Positions 35,209 to 44,652 are shown, counted from the first letter of the stretch. The stretch: DNA of 64,000 nucleotides from Candidatus Saccharibacteria bacterium (GCA_016699895.1 CP064991.1:248001-312000); one strand, 5' to 3'. The notes: generated by a model from the letters alone, not told the origin. Numbers and translations: made by a program.

Positions 35209-36963
35209 ATGAGTAATACGAATCAAGCTGTCAAAAAATCGACTCATGATCAACACGATCACAAGCCGGCCTTGCACCATATTTCAACCAGACAAAAAGT
35301 TATCGTTATGTTAGCGGTCATGAGCGCGATGTTCCTAGTATCATTAGATCAAACTATTATCGCCGCTGCGCTCGGCAAAATTGTCGAAGATTTCCAGAGT
35401 TTTGGTAGTCTCAGCTGGGTGGTGACAGCGTATATGCTAACGATGACCGTGACCGTGCCGCTGGCCGGCAAATTGTCCGACATGTTCGGCCGCAAGAAAC
35501 TGCTCATTTCTGGCGTGGCCATATTTACGATTGCATCGCTCCTCAGCGGTGTAGCGCAGGATATTACCTCTTTCATCCTATTTCGTGCCTTGCAGGGTGT
35601 CGGTGCCGGTGTGATTTTCGCCAATGCTTTCACTATTATTGGAGATTTGTTTACACCTCGCGAACGTGGTCGCTGGCAGGGCCTGATCGGGGCGGTCTTT
35701 GCATTGTCATCGGTGGCTGGTCCGCTACTCGGCGGCTTCTTTACCGATGCGCATACTATTTTTGGCATGACGACAGACTGGCGCTGGAATTTTTGGATCA
35801 ACATTCCAATCGGTATCGTTTCATTTATCTTGATTTGGGTATATTGCCCTCATATTAAACATGAGAAACGACACGTTATCGATTATTTGGGAGCAGCGTT
35901 CCTAACTCTGATGCTATCAACGTTGATTCTCGGTGTTGATAATACCGAATCAATTTTCAAAAGCATTATAGATGCGGGGGTTAGTTTGAATACTGTCCGT
36001 GCACTATTACTAGGCGTGTCGGCTATCTCGCTCATTGGCTTTATTCTAGTTGAGCGAAAAGCCAAATCACCAATTATTCCACTCAACTTTTTCCGTAATC
36101 CGACGTTCCGTTACAGTATGATTATTATGACGTTATTCGGCGCGGCTTTTATGGCGGGCATTCTCTATCTGACACAGTTTAATCAACAGGTGTTTGGCTC
36201 CAGCGCTACCGATAGCGGTATGATGCTCTTGCCGTTCGTTCTGACCATGTCGATTTCATCGGCGACAGGTGGTATCATTATGACCAAAACTGGCCGTTAC
36301 AAACTCCAGATGGTGTTGGGTCTAGCGGTCGTGACCATAGCTATGTTTATGATGACTCGTCTAACCGCAGATTCACCGTATTGGTTTGAAGCCATTGCTA
36401 TGGCAATCGCTGGTCTCGGTATGGGGCAATGTATGCCGACAATTAACAATGCCGTCCAGAATCAGTTCAAGCAGAGTGAACTAGGGGCAGCAACTAGCTC
36501 GACCCAGCTCTTTCGCTCGCTAGGCTCGACTGTCGGTACGGCTGTTATGGGCAGTATTCTGACGGCTGGAGTGGCTGTCGGTCTCGGTTCGGTATCGACT
36601 ATGCCATTTATCACTGAACTCACGAAATCGCCTGCCGCTAGTCAGATCTTGAACGGGCAAGCCGTTGACGCCAGTTTGGCTGTCAGCCTCAATGAACCAT
36701 CGGTTAAAAAACAGATTAACGAGTCGATCGAAAAATCTGTAGTAAAACTACCCGAACCGCAGCGCACAGCGGCCTTACAGCAGACCAAGCAGGCTGCTGA
36801 TGATTTTTATACCAAAGTGACGAAGGCGTTCGCCGATAGCTTGCACCAAGTTTTCTGGATATCGTTCGGATTATCACTGGCTGCCACTGTGATTGCCGCG
36901 ACGCTACTACCCGCCGGCAAATTGCACGGTCTACGCCAATCAGATATCGGTATCGAAGGCTAG
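35209..36963 (+). CDS. MFS multidrug transporter, DHA2 (14-TM) family
   Basis: A 584-residue proton-driven exporter with about 14 helices. SLDQTIIAAALGKIVEDF in helix 1 (motif D1), GKLSDMFGRKKLLISG (motif A) and FRALQGVGAGVIFANAFTIIGDLFTPRERGRWQG (motifs B and C region) are hallmarks of the EmrB/QacA type. A hydrophilic loop of about 80 residues before the last helix is seen. Substrate unknown. No regulator lies beside it. Confidence 0.92.
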   Translation: MSNTNQAVKKSTHDQHDHKPALHHISTRQKVIVMLAVMSAMFLVSLDQTIIAAALGKIVEDFQSFGSLSWVVTAYMLTMTVTVPLAGKLSDMFGRKKLLISGVAIFTIASLLSGVAQDITSFILFRALQGVGAGVIFANAFTIIGDLFTPRERGRWQGLIGAVFALSSVAGPLLGGFFTDAHTIFGMTTDWRWNFWINIPIGIVSFILIWVYCPHIKHEKRHVIDYLGAAFLTLMLSTLILGVDNTESIFKSIIDAGVSLNTVRALLLGVSAISLIGFILVERKAKSPIIPLNFFRNPTFRYSMIIMTLFGAAFMAGILYLTQFNQQVFGSSATDSGMMLLPFVLTMSISSATGGIIMTKTGRYKLQMVLGLAVVTIAMFMMTRLTADSPYWFEAIAMAIAGLGMGQCMPTINNAVQNQFKQSELGAATSSTQLFRSLGSTVGTAVMGSILTAGVAVGLGSVSTMPFITELTKSPAASQILNGQAVDASLAVSLNEPSVKKQINESIEKSVVKLPEPQRTAALQQTKQAADDFYTKVTKAFADSLHQVFWISFGLSLAATVIAATLLPAGKLHGLRQSDIGIEG

Positions 36964-37014
36964 CGTAGGCTTGATCAGTTTTACTAGTAGCCTAGTCAAT
37001 GCTATAATTGAACC

Positions 37015-39183
37015 ATGAGTGCCAAGAAGCGCGGGCCAGGTCGTCCGCCCAAAAATGCCAAGAAAAATGACAAGCTCGAGCACAGTGTACCGAGTGGATT
37101 TTGGTCGCAAGTCGGTGCCGTATTTTTGATCGTTGTCGCTTTGACGGCTAGTATAGGTCTGTTTAATGCCGGCGGTATTTTTCCGGTCAGTTTTGCTAAT
37201 GGTCTACGGTGGCTGATCGGTTGGACAGCCTTTGTTGTTCCGTTCGTGTTCCTGTGGCAGGCGATTCAGATTTTTCGCAACGAAGACAATCGACTGCCTA
37301 GTGCGATTTGGGTAGCTACGACGCTTTTCCTACTATTTTTCTCTGGCTTATTCCAGTTATTGATTGAGGATCCAACCAGCCAGGCCGAGGCATTTGCCGG
37401 TAATGGCGGCGGTATCTTTGGTTGGATTATTGCCGACACGTTGCTCAGATTCCTTAATGTGCCAATGGCGGCGTTAATTTTGTCGGTCTTGATCTTGGTC
37501 TTGTCGTTATTCGTTTTGAGCGTCTCGCCAAAGGTGGTCTTTGGCCGTATTATGGCCTTTTTCCGTCGCGAAGATGCGGCGATTGACGAACAAAACGCCA
37601 AAATTGCAAATGGTGTCAAAGCTAGCGATGCACTCGTCAAGGAGCCTATTAAACTAAAACTAAACAAAGGCGTAGAAACAGTTGACCTCGACCATCGACG
37701 CGACGAGGAGCCAAGAGACAAGCCAAAGGTGAAACCCGAGGAAAAAGTTGCGCTGACGATGGCGTCTGATCCAGATTGGGAATTTCCAAATCTCGATTTA
37801 CTATCTAAAAAGAAACGACCAGCCGATCCTGGGGATGTTAATCATAACGCTGAAATCATTCGCAATACTTTGGCCGAATTCAATATTAATGTCGAGATGG
37901 AAGGTGTCAATATTGGACCAAAAGTTACGCAGTATACTTTGAAACCACCAAGTGGCGTTAAATTATCTCGTATTACAGCGTTAGATAGTTCATTATCGCT
38001 CAATTTAGCAGCACCAACTTTGCGTATCGAAGCCCCGATTCCGGGCAAGCGATCAGTTGGCATCGAAGTCCCCAATATCAAACCAGCCGATGTTAGACTC
38101 CATAGCATTCTCAATTCTAGTGCCTGGAAGGATACTCATGAACCACTGGCTTTTTCAATCGGCCTAGACATTTCTGGCGATCCAGTAGTCGGCGAACTTA
38201 ACAAGATGCCGCATATTGTTATCGCTGGTCAAACTGGCTCTGGTAAGTCTGTCATGTTAAACTCGCTCCTGTGTTCACTACTGTATCGCAATTCTCCAGC
38301 TGATATGAAGCTTATTTTGGTTGATCCAAAACAGGTGGAAATGCGGCTGTACGATGACATTCCGCATCTGTTGACACCGGTCATTACCGAACCGGAAAAG
38401 ACTATTGGCGCCCTCAAATGGGCGGTTGGCGAGATGGAGCGTCGGTATAGTTTGCTCAGCGAAGAGCGGGTGCGTGATATCAAATCATACAATCAAAAGA
38501 AGACCGGCGAGGCCATGCCATATATCGTGATCGTGGTTGACGAGATGGCTGATCTCATGATGATGGCAAAGCGCGATGTCGAGGCTCTAGTCGTGCGTAT
38601 TGCCCAGAAAGCTCGTGCCGTCGGCATTCACCTCGTGCTAGCAACGCAGCGTCCATCGGTCAATGTTATTACCGGCCTCATCAAAGCCAACGTGCCAGCC
38701 AGAATTGCGTTTACCGTAGCGAGCCAGGTTGACTCGCGCACTATTTTGGATCAAGCTGGCGCCGAGAAGTTACTTGGTCAAGGAGATATGCTACTGCTGA
38801 CGCCGTCAATGGCGAAACCAAAACGTGTTCAGGGCGCATTCGTATCAGACGAAGAAGTCACCAAAATAACGGATTATCTGCGTTTGCAGCGCCCGCCGGA
38901 GTATAATGCCGATATTATTTCGCAACAAGTACAAATCAACAATCATGGCGGGGTGGTGATGGACTTTGACGGTTCGGGTGATGATGAATACAAGGACGCA
39001 GTGCGCGCCGTGATCGAAGCTGGTAAAGCCAGCACCTCACTACTCCAGCGCCGTCTCCGCATCGGCTATAGCAAAGCGGCTCGTATCATGGAAGAAATGG
39101 AAGAAAACGGCGTTATTGGGCCGCAGGACGGTAGCCGACCACGTGACGTGCTGATCAGTTCGCTCGATGAACTAGGGGAGTAA
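37015..39183 (+). CDS. ftsK: DNA translocase FtsK/SpoIIIE
   Basis: A 722-residue protein that pumps chromosomal DNA through the closing septum. Four membrane helices lie in about residues 25-190, then a short linker. The alpha/beta motor shows Walker A AGQTGSGKSVMLNSLL, LILVDPKQVEMRLYDDIPHLLTPVIT, Walker B YIVIVVDEMADLMMM, and ATQRPSVNVITGLIKANVPARIAF. A gamma winged-helix domain ends it (LLQRRLRIGYSKAARIMEEMEENG). TATAAT at 37003-37008 lies 6 nt before the ATG, predicting a leaderless message. It is followed after one base by dut, so they form an operon with mutM. Confidence 0.96.
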   Translation: MSAKKRGPGRPPKNAKKNDKLEHSVPSGFWSQVGAVFLIVVALTASIGLFNAGGIFPVSFANGLRWLIGWTAFVVPFVFLWQAIQIFRNEDNRLPSAIWVATTLFLLFFSGLFQLLIEDPTSQAEAFAGNGGGIFGWIIADTLLRFLNVPMAALILSVLILVLSLFVLSVSPKVVFGRIMAFFRREDAAIDEQNAKIANGVKASDALVKEPIKLKLNKGVETVDLDHRRDEEPRDKPKVKPEEKVALTMASDPDWEFPNLDLLSKKKRPADPGDVNHNAEIIRNTLAEFNINVEMEGVNIGPKVTQYTLKPPSGVKLSRITALDSSLSLNLAAPTLRIEAPIPGKRSVGIEVPNIKPADVRLHSILNSSAWKDTHEPLAFSIGLDISGDPVVGELNKMPHIVIAGQTGSGKSVMLNSLLCSLLYRNSPADMKLILVDPKQVEMRLYDDIPHLLTPVITEPEKTIGALKWAVGEMERRYSLLSEERVRDIKSYNQKKTGEAMPYIVIVVDEMADLMMMAKRDVEALVVRIAQKARAVGIHLVLATQRPSVNVITGLIKANVPARIAFTVASQVDSRTILDQAGAEKLLGQGDMLLLTPSMAKPKRVQGAFVSDEEVTKITDYLRLQRPPEYNADIISQQVQINNHGGVVMDFDGSGDDEYKDAVRAVIEAGKASTSLLQRRLRIGYSKAARIMEEMEENGVIGPQDGSRPRDVLISSLDELGE

Positions 39184-39184
39184 T

Positions 39185-39619
39185 GTGAAAATCAAGATAA
39201 AGAAAGTTCAAGAACATGCGATTCTGCCTGAATACCAAACGGCACTCGCAGCCGGATTTGATTTTCATGCCGCCATCACGCAGCCAGTCGTTATCAAGCC
39301 AGGAACGTTCGAGACGATTTCGACAGGTGTGGCTGTAGAGATCCCAGCTGGTTACGAATTGCAGATTCGACCGCGCTCGGGTCTGGCGTTCAAGCACCGC
39401 GTTTTGCCAGTTAACGCTATCGGGACGATTGACGCTGACTATCGCGGCGAGATGATGGTCGGTTTACTCAATAGTGGCACGGTGGACTTTGTTGTTGAGC
39501 CAGGCATGCGCATCGCTCAGGGTGTCGTGGCAAAGCACGAGACAGTGGAATGGGAAGAGGCCTCAGAGCTATCGGACACCGAGCGATCACAGGGCGGTTT
39601 CGGAAGCACTGGATTATGA
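39185..39619 (+). CDS. dut: dUTP diphosphatase
   Basis: A 144-residue trimeric dUTPase hydrolysing dUTP to dUMP. Motifs: AAGFDFHA (1), RPRSGLAFKH (2), VNAIGTIDADYRGEM (3), GMRIAQGVV (4), RSQGGFGSTG (5). The start is GTG at 39185, with GGGGAG just upstream inside the end of ftsK. Confidence 0.96.
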   Translation: MKIKIKKVQEHAILPEYQTALAAGFDFHAAITQPVVIKPGTFETISTGVAVEIPAGYELQIRPRSGLAFKHRVLPVNAIGTIDADYRGEMMVGLLNSGTVDFVVEPGMRIAQGVVAKHETVEWEEASELSDTERSQGGFGSTGL

Positions 39620-39647
39620 TACGAGCTACTAAACGAGACGATCAATA

Positions 39648-40523
39648 ATGCCTGAACTCCCAGAGGTCGAGACCATACGACGTGGACTAGAGCCGATATT
39701 AGTTGGGCGTCAAATCATGGATGTCGTTATTTTGAACGAAAAATCGTTTCATGGCAGCGGCGAAGACATAAAGCAATTTATTATCGGATCCACGATAAAA
39801 AATATTCGTCGTCGTGCCAAAGTGCTGTTGATAGACCTGTCGACCGATTATTCGCTAGTAGTTCATCTAAAAATGACTGGACAGATCGTGGTGCGCGGTG
39901 CCAATAACTGGGCGGGTGGTCATCCTAACGAGTCGTTCGTCGAAGACTTGCCAAACAAATCAACCAGGATTTATCTCACCTTCGATGATGGTGCAAAGTT
40001 ATTTTTTAATGACCAGCGCAAATTTGGCTGGATCAAACTAATCCCAACTATAACAATCGACGAATTAGCATTTATTAGTAAACTCGGGCCAGAGCCGCTC
40101 ATCGGTAATCCGGCAGAGGAGTTTTTGACTAGAGTTCGTCGACGTAACAATACTACGATCAAGGCGGCGATTTTAGATCAGTCGGTCATAGCCGGCATCG
40201 GCAACATCTATGCCGACGAAGCCCTATGGCTAGCCAAAATACATCCAGAAACCAGAGTTCGTGATCTCACTGATAGCCAACTAGCATCTATCCTAAAGGG
40301 TGCTATCGAAGCCATGACTAAATCTATAGAATCGGGCGGCAGCACGATGCAAAACTATATCAAAGCCGACGGTTCGAGGGGTAATTATCTCGACTTGTTC
40401 GCTAATGTTTTTCGGCGAGAAGGGCTAGCCTGCCCACGCTGTGGTGCGACGATCGAAAAGATTCGGGTGGCTGGACGCGGCACGCATATTTGCCCAAATT
40501 GTCAGAGGGCGCCAGATAATTAA
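39648..40523 (+). CDS. mutM: Formamidopyrimidine-DNA glycosylase
   Basis: A 291-residue repair enzyme for oxidised purines. The N-terminal proline nucleophile in MPELPEVETIRRGLEP, the helix-2-turn-helix VIAGIGNIYADEALW, and the zinc finger CPRCGATIEKIRVAGRGTHICPNCQ are intact. It is downstream of ftsK and dut in the same direction. Confidence 0.96.
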   Translation: MPELPEVETIRRGLEPILVGRQIMDVVILNEKSFHGSGEDIKQFIIGSTIKNIRRRAKVLLIDLSTDYSLVVHLKMTGQIVVRGANNWAGGHPNESFVEDLPNKSTRIYLTFDDGAKLFFNDQRKFGWIKLIPTITIDELAFISKLGPEPLIGNPAEEFLTRVRRRNNTTIKAAILDQSVIAGIGNIYADEALWLAKIHPETRVRDLTDSQLASILKGAIEAMTKSIESGGSTMQNYIKADGSRGNYLDLFANVFRREGLACPRCGATIEKIRVAGRGTHICPNCQRAPDN

Positions 40524-40540
40524 TAGTGTGCTGCTTGCAA

Positions 40541-40750
40541 CTACGCAATTTCAACGGTCATTCTAGCTACAGTGACCCCACTTTCAGCCGCATAGCGGGG
40601 TCGATCATCAACCATGATCTCTTGTCGGTCATGGGACGGATCGATACGACGACCCACTCTACCATTGACAACCTCATATTCATTTCCATGTACATCTTTA
40701 ATGGTACCGTTTACGATTGGTTCATCGTAGCTAGGTTTATTTGCATGCAT
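40541..40750 (-). CDS. Hypothetical 69-aa protein downstream of a structured RNA
   Basis: A small hydrophilic protein: PIVNGTIKDVHGNEYEVVNGRVGRRIDPSHDRQEIMVDDRPRYA, then VTVARMTVEIA. It looks beta-rich with no membrane part and I do not recognise it. AAAGGA lies 7 nt before the ATG. Upstream is a strong promoter and a structured RNA ending in a terminator 22 nt before the start, so expression may need read-through of that terminator. An open frame on the opposite strand over the same bases is weaker. Confidence 0.7.
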   Translation of the reverse strand: MHANKPSYDEPIVNGTIKDVHGNEYEVVNGRVGRRIDPSHDRQEIMVDDRPRYAAESGVTVARMTVEIA

Positions 40751-40771
40751 AGTAGTATCCTTTCGAGATTT

Positions 40772-40922
40772 AAAAAAGTAGTTTCATTCGCTGAAACCAC
40801 TTTGGCTTGAGGGCTGTGCGATTCACCTTTTTAGGTGGTGGCTTCAGCGTTGCTAAAGCACAGCCCGGCTAGGCTGAGAGACAACAACAAGTTCTGTGCT
40901 TTGGCTACATATATCATTATTG
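40772..40922 (-). ncRNA. Structured RNA with alternative pairings and terminator; riboswitch-like leader or small RNA
   Basis: Transcribed from a strong minus-strand promoter. Three segments compete: AAAGCACAG (plus-strand 40894-40902), GGGCTGTGCTTT (40855-40866) and GCACAGCCC (40811-40819). The middle one pairs perfectly with either outer one but not both. Inside the second pairing is a small hairpin CACCT/AGGTG. The RNA ends in the hairpin AGTGGTTTC/GAAACTACT followed by six U (40772-40801). The layout is that of a transcription attenuator in front of the 69-aa gene. I could not assign a known riboswitch class, SRP, 6S or tmRNA. It could also be a free small RNA. Confidence 0.6.
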
Positions 40923-40928
40923 TAGGAA

Positions 40929-40958
40929 ATAATAGCACAGCTAACTGCGTAGTGTCAA
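40929..40958 (-). promoter_or_regulatory. Promoter of the structured RNA
   Basis: On the minus strand TTGACA (40953-40958), 18 nt, TATTAT (40929-40934). It lies in the gap beside the GlgX gene and points at the structured RNA. Confidence 0.8.
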
Positions 40959-40966
40959 ATAGTATA

Positions 40967-43138
40967 TTAGGAATGATTAATGCTTATCATGTTGTGACCA
41001 AGATCTACAAAGCCAAGTTCTAATGGATCCCGCACAGGTTCATTTACCGGAGGTAGCACACAGGAGACTCGACGTAAGATCACCGATGACATGGCTTTTA
41101 GCGGAAAGATTTCGGGCACCCGAACCGTTCCCTCTAGGTCAGTTGCACCAGTATCGGTATTGGCTAGGAGTACGTAATCACCTTTGGCGGCTAGTTCTCG
41201 AGGTAGTGAAGCGTAGACGTCTTCGCCAGAGCCATTTAAATAGTAGAGGAGGCTGTCTTTAGTATTTTCTCCGGCTAGGCCCGAGCTGTACATACTAAAG
41301 ACTGGTATACCGTGCCATTCGGGATCGGTTTCTCTCATTCGTAGTCCCCACAAATTGAACCAATCAATACCACGTTCGCCAATCGGGCTTGCTGGGATAT
41401 CGTGCGTTATAGCGGCAGAATTGCCTAGCGAACTTTGTCGCCGTATAGCTAACAGAGATTGAATAAATTTACCGATCTCTTTCTGTTTGTCCGATAAGTC
41501 CCAATTTCTCCAAGCTATCAGATTATCCTGGCAATACGAATTATTATTGCCGAGTTGCGTATGTAATCGGTCGTCTCCGTCCAGAATCATGGGGATACCT
41601 CGAGACATAGCTAACGTTGCCAGTAAATTACGGGCGGTACGTTGGCGCAAATTATTCGTTTCGGTATTATCGGTTGGGCCTTCGTGACCATGATTATCAG
41701 ATCGATTGTCATTTGTGCCGTCTCGGTTATTTTCGCCATTTAGCTCATTATGTTTCGTCTCATAAGCCGTCAAATCATGCAGAGTAAAACCATCATGCGC
41801 AGTGATAAAGTTGACGGTTTTGTCAGCTCCCATACTAGCTTCTAGAAACGGTTTCAAATCATGTAGATTTTTTTTGCCCTTACCCCAAAATCCGCGGACG
41901 TAGTTGCGGTATTCCCCGTCCCATTCGGCTATTCCGGCATGGGCATAAAGTCCTCGAGGATACTCGTAAATACTCCACGGCTCAGCGATGAGCAAGCAAT
42001 CGCGAAAGCGCTCATCTTCTTTTAATCGAGTAAACAACGAACCGTCACCGATCATAGCGTGGGCTAGGTCGAATCGAAAACCATCAGCACCTATGGTTTC
42101 GTGCCAATAGGAAAGAGAATCCCAAATTAAACCAGCTGCAGCTGGTTTGCTAGAGTCAATATTGTTACCACAACCGGTAGCATCGAAATAGTTTTGCCTG
42201 CCTTGGTTGTCTGTGTAGGTACGATAATAACCTTCATTATCGAGACCTCTGAGAGAGTGAGCGGGTGAATCTATACCGCCCTCGGACGTGTGATTATAGA
42301 CCACGTCGAGCACGATTTCGATTCCTGCGGCGTGCAGAGTATCGATCATGGTCTTGACCTCTCCTATGGCAGCACCTGGTGTTTTGTCATGAGCATAGCC
42401 TTCGTGTGGTGCAAAGAAACCAGCAGTATTGTAGCCCCACGCGTTCACTCTTCCGGCGTTAGCTAAAAATTCTTCTGAAAAGAACTGCATAATAGGTAAT
42501 ACCTCGACAGTAGTAACACCTAGGCTTTTCAAGTGTTCAATGTGGGCAGGATGGCAAAATCCTAGGTAGGTACCACGTAGTTCCTCTGGGATATCAGGGT
42601 GAAGCATCGTGGCATTTTTGATATGAGATTCATAAATTACACGATCCTCAGGGGCTATATTTGGTCGTGTGGTGGCGGATAATTCTCCTCCTACAATGAC
42701 GCCGTAGGCTGGTGAGCTAGGGTGATCTGGTAATCCTAGCCTAGTAATAGCCTTGGCGTAGGGATCAAGCAAAAGCGTATCGTAGCTGTTCGGGTCTTTA
42801 GCCCTTTCGACTCGTAGCCCATATAGATCTCCGGGTAGTACGTCCGGTATAAAGCCGGTATAGGTATTTGAGTTATCATTATTGTGGCTAGGGTGCAGTC
42901 TCCAGCGGATGCTCTCGCCCGGATCAATAGGGTTGACGACGCAAAAATCGACACCTAGAACATCGTCGCCAGTATGTACAGCAAAATCACAACCATCTTC
43001 TCGCAGGGTGATTCCAAGGGCTGGCTTGTCTAGCTCGGTATGTTCTCCTGCATCAAATAAAATTCCATATAACTCATCGGCATGGTGCTCTATGGCTGCC
43101 CGGGGTGATGATAACTCACGATCTACAATTACTGACAT
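40967..43138 (-). CDS. Glycogen debranching enzyme / isoamylase family (GlgX-like)
   Basis: A 723-residue GH13 enzyme with an N-terminal CBM48 domain (roughly residues 30-150). The catalytic barrel shows IEIVLDVVYNHTSEGG, GFRFDLAHAM (Asp nucleophile), LLIAEPWSIYEYPRG (Glu acid/base) and NFITAHDGFTLHD (Asp). YHETIGADGFRFDLA is typical of GlgX/TreX. It trims alpha-1,6 branches of glycogen-like glucans; no glycogen synthase is in the window. A GAGG ribosome site precedes the ATG and a TATAAT lies about 40 nt upstream. Confidence 0.92.
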   Translation of the reverse strand: MSVIVDRELSSPRAAIEHHADELYGILFDAGEHTELDKPALGITLREDGCDFAVHTGDDVLGVDFCVVNPIDPGESIRWRLHPSHNNDNSNTYTGFIPDVLPGDLYGLRVERAKDPNSYDTLLLDPYAKAITRLGLPDHPSSPAYGVIVGGELSATTRPNIAPEDRVIYESHIKNATMLHPDIPEELRGTYLGFCHPAHIEHLKSLGVTTVEVLPIMQFFSEEFLANAGRVNAWGYNTAGFFAPHEGYAHDKTPGAAIGEVKTMIDTLHAAGIEIVLDVVYNHTSEGGIDSPAHSLRGLDNEGYYRTYTDNQGRQNYFDATGCGNNIDSSKPAAAGLIWDSLSYWHETIGADGFRFDLAHAMIGDGSLFTRLKEDERFRDCLLIAEPWSIYEYPRGLYAHAGIAEWDGEYRNYVRGFWGKGKKNLHDLKPFLEASMGADKTVNFITAHDGFTLHDLTAYETKHNELNGENNRDGTNDNRSDNHGHEGPTDNTETNNLRQRTARNLLATLAMSRGIPMILDGDDRLHTQLGNNNSYCQDNLIAWRNWDLSDKQKEIGKFIQSLLAIRRQSSLGNSAAITHDIPASPIGERGIDWFNLWGLRMRETDPEWHGIPVFSMYSSGLAGENTKDSLLYYLNGSGEDVYASLPRELAAKGDYVLLANTDTGATDLEGTVRVPEIFPLKAMSSVILRRVSCVLPPVNEPVRDPLELGFVDLGHNMISINHS

Positions 43139-43291
43139 ACGCGCAATACCTCAAAACCTTTGCAATGAAAGCCTCTTTGTATTATATCATAAGTGATATA
43201 ATCATGCAATAGGGGCTCGATTGCCCCACTCGCTATTATATGAAAGATTAAATACGATCGATTCCCGCTCGCCTCGTAGTACAATAGAGTT

Positions 43292-44215
43292 GTGATCTAT
43301 CTTTATTATGGTGAAAATGATTTGCTGCGGAAGCGGGCGGTTGATGAATTAGTGGCAGCTTTTACCCAAAAATACGGAGTTGATGCTGTTAGCCAGATTA
43401 ATTGTAGCGATATTGAACCACAGCGCTTGATAGCTGAAATAGTTAACATCAATATGTTTGCACCCGAGCGACTGATATTGCTAGATAGCTTAGACCAAAA
43501 TAATAATGCTTGGGCGTTGATTGGCGAGAACATAGCTCGTGTTCCCAACGATACATCTCTAGTAATATCTGTTACATCACCAGATAAACGAACTAAAACA
43601 TTCAAAACGTTAAAAACTGCTGCTCGAGTCAGAGAATTCCAACCGTTGAAAGGCCATGAGCTGGCCGACTGGGTCCGCCAAGAACTAGCGTCGAGCGGTC
43701 TAGAATATACATCCACCGCAGTCGATGAATTGATCGGCGCTACTGGTGGTGATCAGTGGCGGTTAGCTATGGAAGTTGCTAAATTACGAACGCTTGACCA
43801 GGTCGTCACACCACAGCTGGTGCGTCAGTATGTCGAACCTAGTCTAGAAGCCAATGCTTTTATGATTTTCGAACAAGTGATATCGGGCCGGCGCGAAGCG
43901 GCTCTCGCAGAGCTAGAAAAAGTAGCAAGTCTTGAAGACCCGAACAAGTTTATGGGGCTATTAGCGAGCCAGGCGTTTGCTCTTGCTGCTGCCGTGCATG
44001 GGGCGGGTCAGAGAGATGTAGCGTCAACGTTAAAAATCCACCCTTTTCAATTATCAAAAATGGGTGAAGTAGCGCGGCGCATGGGAGATCCAGAGCAGCA
44101 GAAAGAGCGCGTGAAACGAGTCGCGTCACTGTTAGCTGCTACTGATGCAAAAATCAAGTTGTCTCGCTCAACCGAAGCCTGGGCCTTGATTTCCATTGCT
44201 ATTGGCAAGATGTAA
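43292..44215 (+). CDS. holA: DNA polymerase III delta subunit
   Basis: A 307-residue clamp-loader subunit. IYLYYGENDLLRKRAVDELV at the N-terminus, the arginine-poor AAA+ fold, LLDSLDQNNNAW and GATGGDQWRLAMEVAKLRTL are as in HolA. The start is GTG at 43292, with TACAAT at 43280-43285 6 nt upstream, predicting a leaderless GTG start. As usual in many bacteria it is next to rpsT, here converging with a shared terminator between. Confidence 0.92.
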   Translation: MIYLYYGENDLLRKRAVDELVAAFTQKYGVDAVSQINCSDIEPQRLIAEIVNINMFAPERLILLDSLDQNNNAWALIGENIARVPNDTSLVISVTSPDKRTKTFKTLKTAARVREFQPLKGHELADWVRQELASSGLEYTSTAVDELIGATGGDQWRLAMEVAKLRTLDQVVTPQLVRQYVEPSLEANAFMIFEQVISGRREAALAELEKVASLEDPNKFMGLLASQAFALAAAVHGAGQRDVASTLKIHPFQLSKMGEVARRMGDPEQQKERVKRVASLLAATDAKIKLSRSTEAWALISIAIGKM

Positions 44216-44216
44216 A

Positions 44217-44247
44217 AAATAGTCCGACTTTTTAGTGCGGACTATTT
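44217..44247. terminator. Bidirectional terminator between holA and rpsT
   Basis: AAATAGTCCG (44217-44226) pairs with CGGACTATTT (44238-44247). A-rich and T-rich flanks allow it to end both convergent genes. Confidence 0.85.
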
Positions 44248-44262
44248 CCGAGTTTCTAATAA

Positions 44263-44652
44263 CTAAGCTTTTTTAGCGGCCGGTTTCTTTGCCGGAGCTT
44301 TCTTGGCGGTAGTAGTCGTTTTAGCTGGTGCTTTTTTCGCAGCTGGCTTGGCAGCAGCTTTGGGTGCAGTAGCTTTTGGAGCGGCCTTTTTCGCAGCAGC
44401 TGGGATTTTAACACCGGCAGCTTTGGCGGTAGCTGACAAATGAGACATGCGACGACCAGCGGCAGCTTTGGTGAGAACGTTCTTTTTTACTGTGGTATCG
44501 ATAGCACTCTGGGCTGCGCGTAAGGTATCGAAGGTCGGCTTCGTCTCGAACGCTTTGACGGCGGCGCGCAACGCTCGTTTAGTGCGCAGGTTCTGCGCGT
44601 AGCGCTTTTGATCCTGACGCATTTTTTTGACTGCTGATTTGATAATCGGCAT
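44263..44652 (-). CDS. rpsT: 30S ribosomal protein S20 with extended Ala/Lys/Pro tail
   Basis: S20 binds 16S rRNA early in assembly. MPIIKSAVKKMRQDQKRYAQNLRTKRALRAAVKAFE and KNVLTKAAAGRRMSHLSATAKAAG form the usual three-helix protein of about 85 residues. Some 45 extra residues follow, made almost only of Ala, Lys, Pro and Thr (AAPKATAPKAAAKPAAKKAP...), resembling histone-like tails. AAAGGAG lies before the ATG. The promoter is TTGACC (44735-44740), 17 nt, TATAAT (44712-44717). Confidence 0.93.
   Translation of the reverse strand: MPIIKSAVKKMRQDQKRYAQNLRTKRALRAAVKAFETKPTFDTLRAAQSAIDTTVKKNVLTKAAAGRRMSHLSATAKAAGVKIPAAAKKAAPKATAPKAAAKPAAKKAPAKTTTTAKKAPAKKPAAKKA

Noticed and set aside
40526..40810. 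Plus-strand 94-codon open frame over the 69-aa gene and terminator
   Set aside because: No ribosome site, Cys/His/Ser-rich composition, and it overlaps the terminator; the minus-strand frame has a ribosome site and protein-like sequence.
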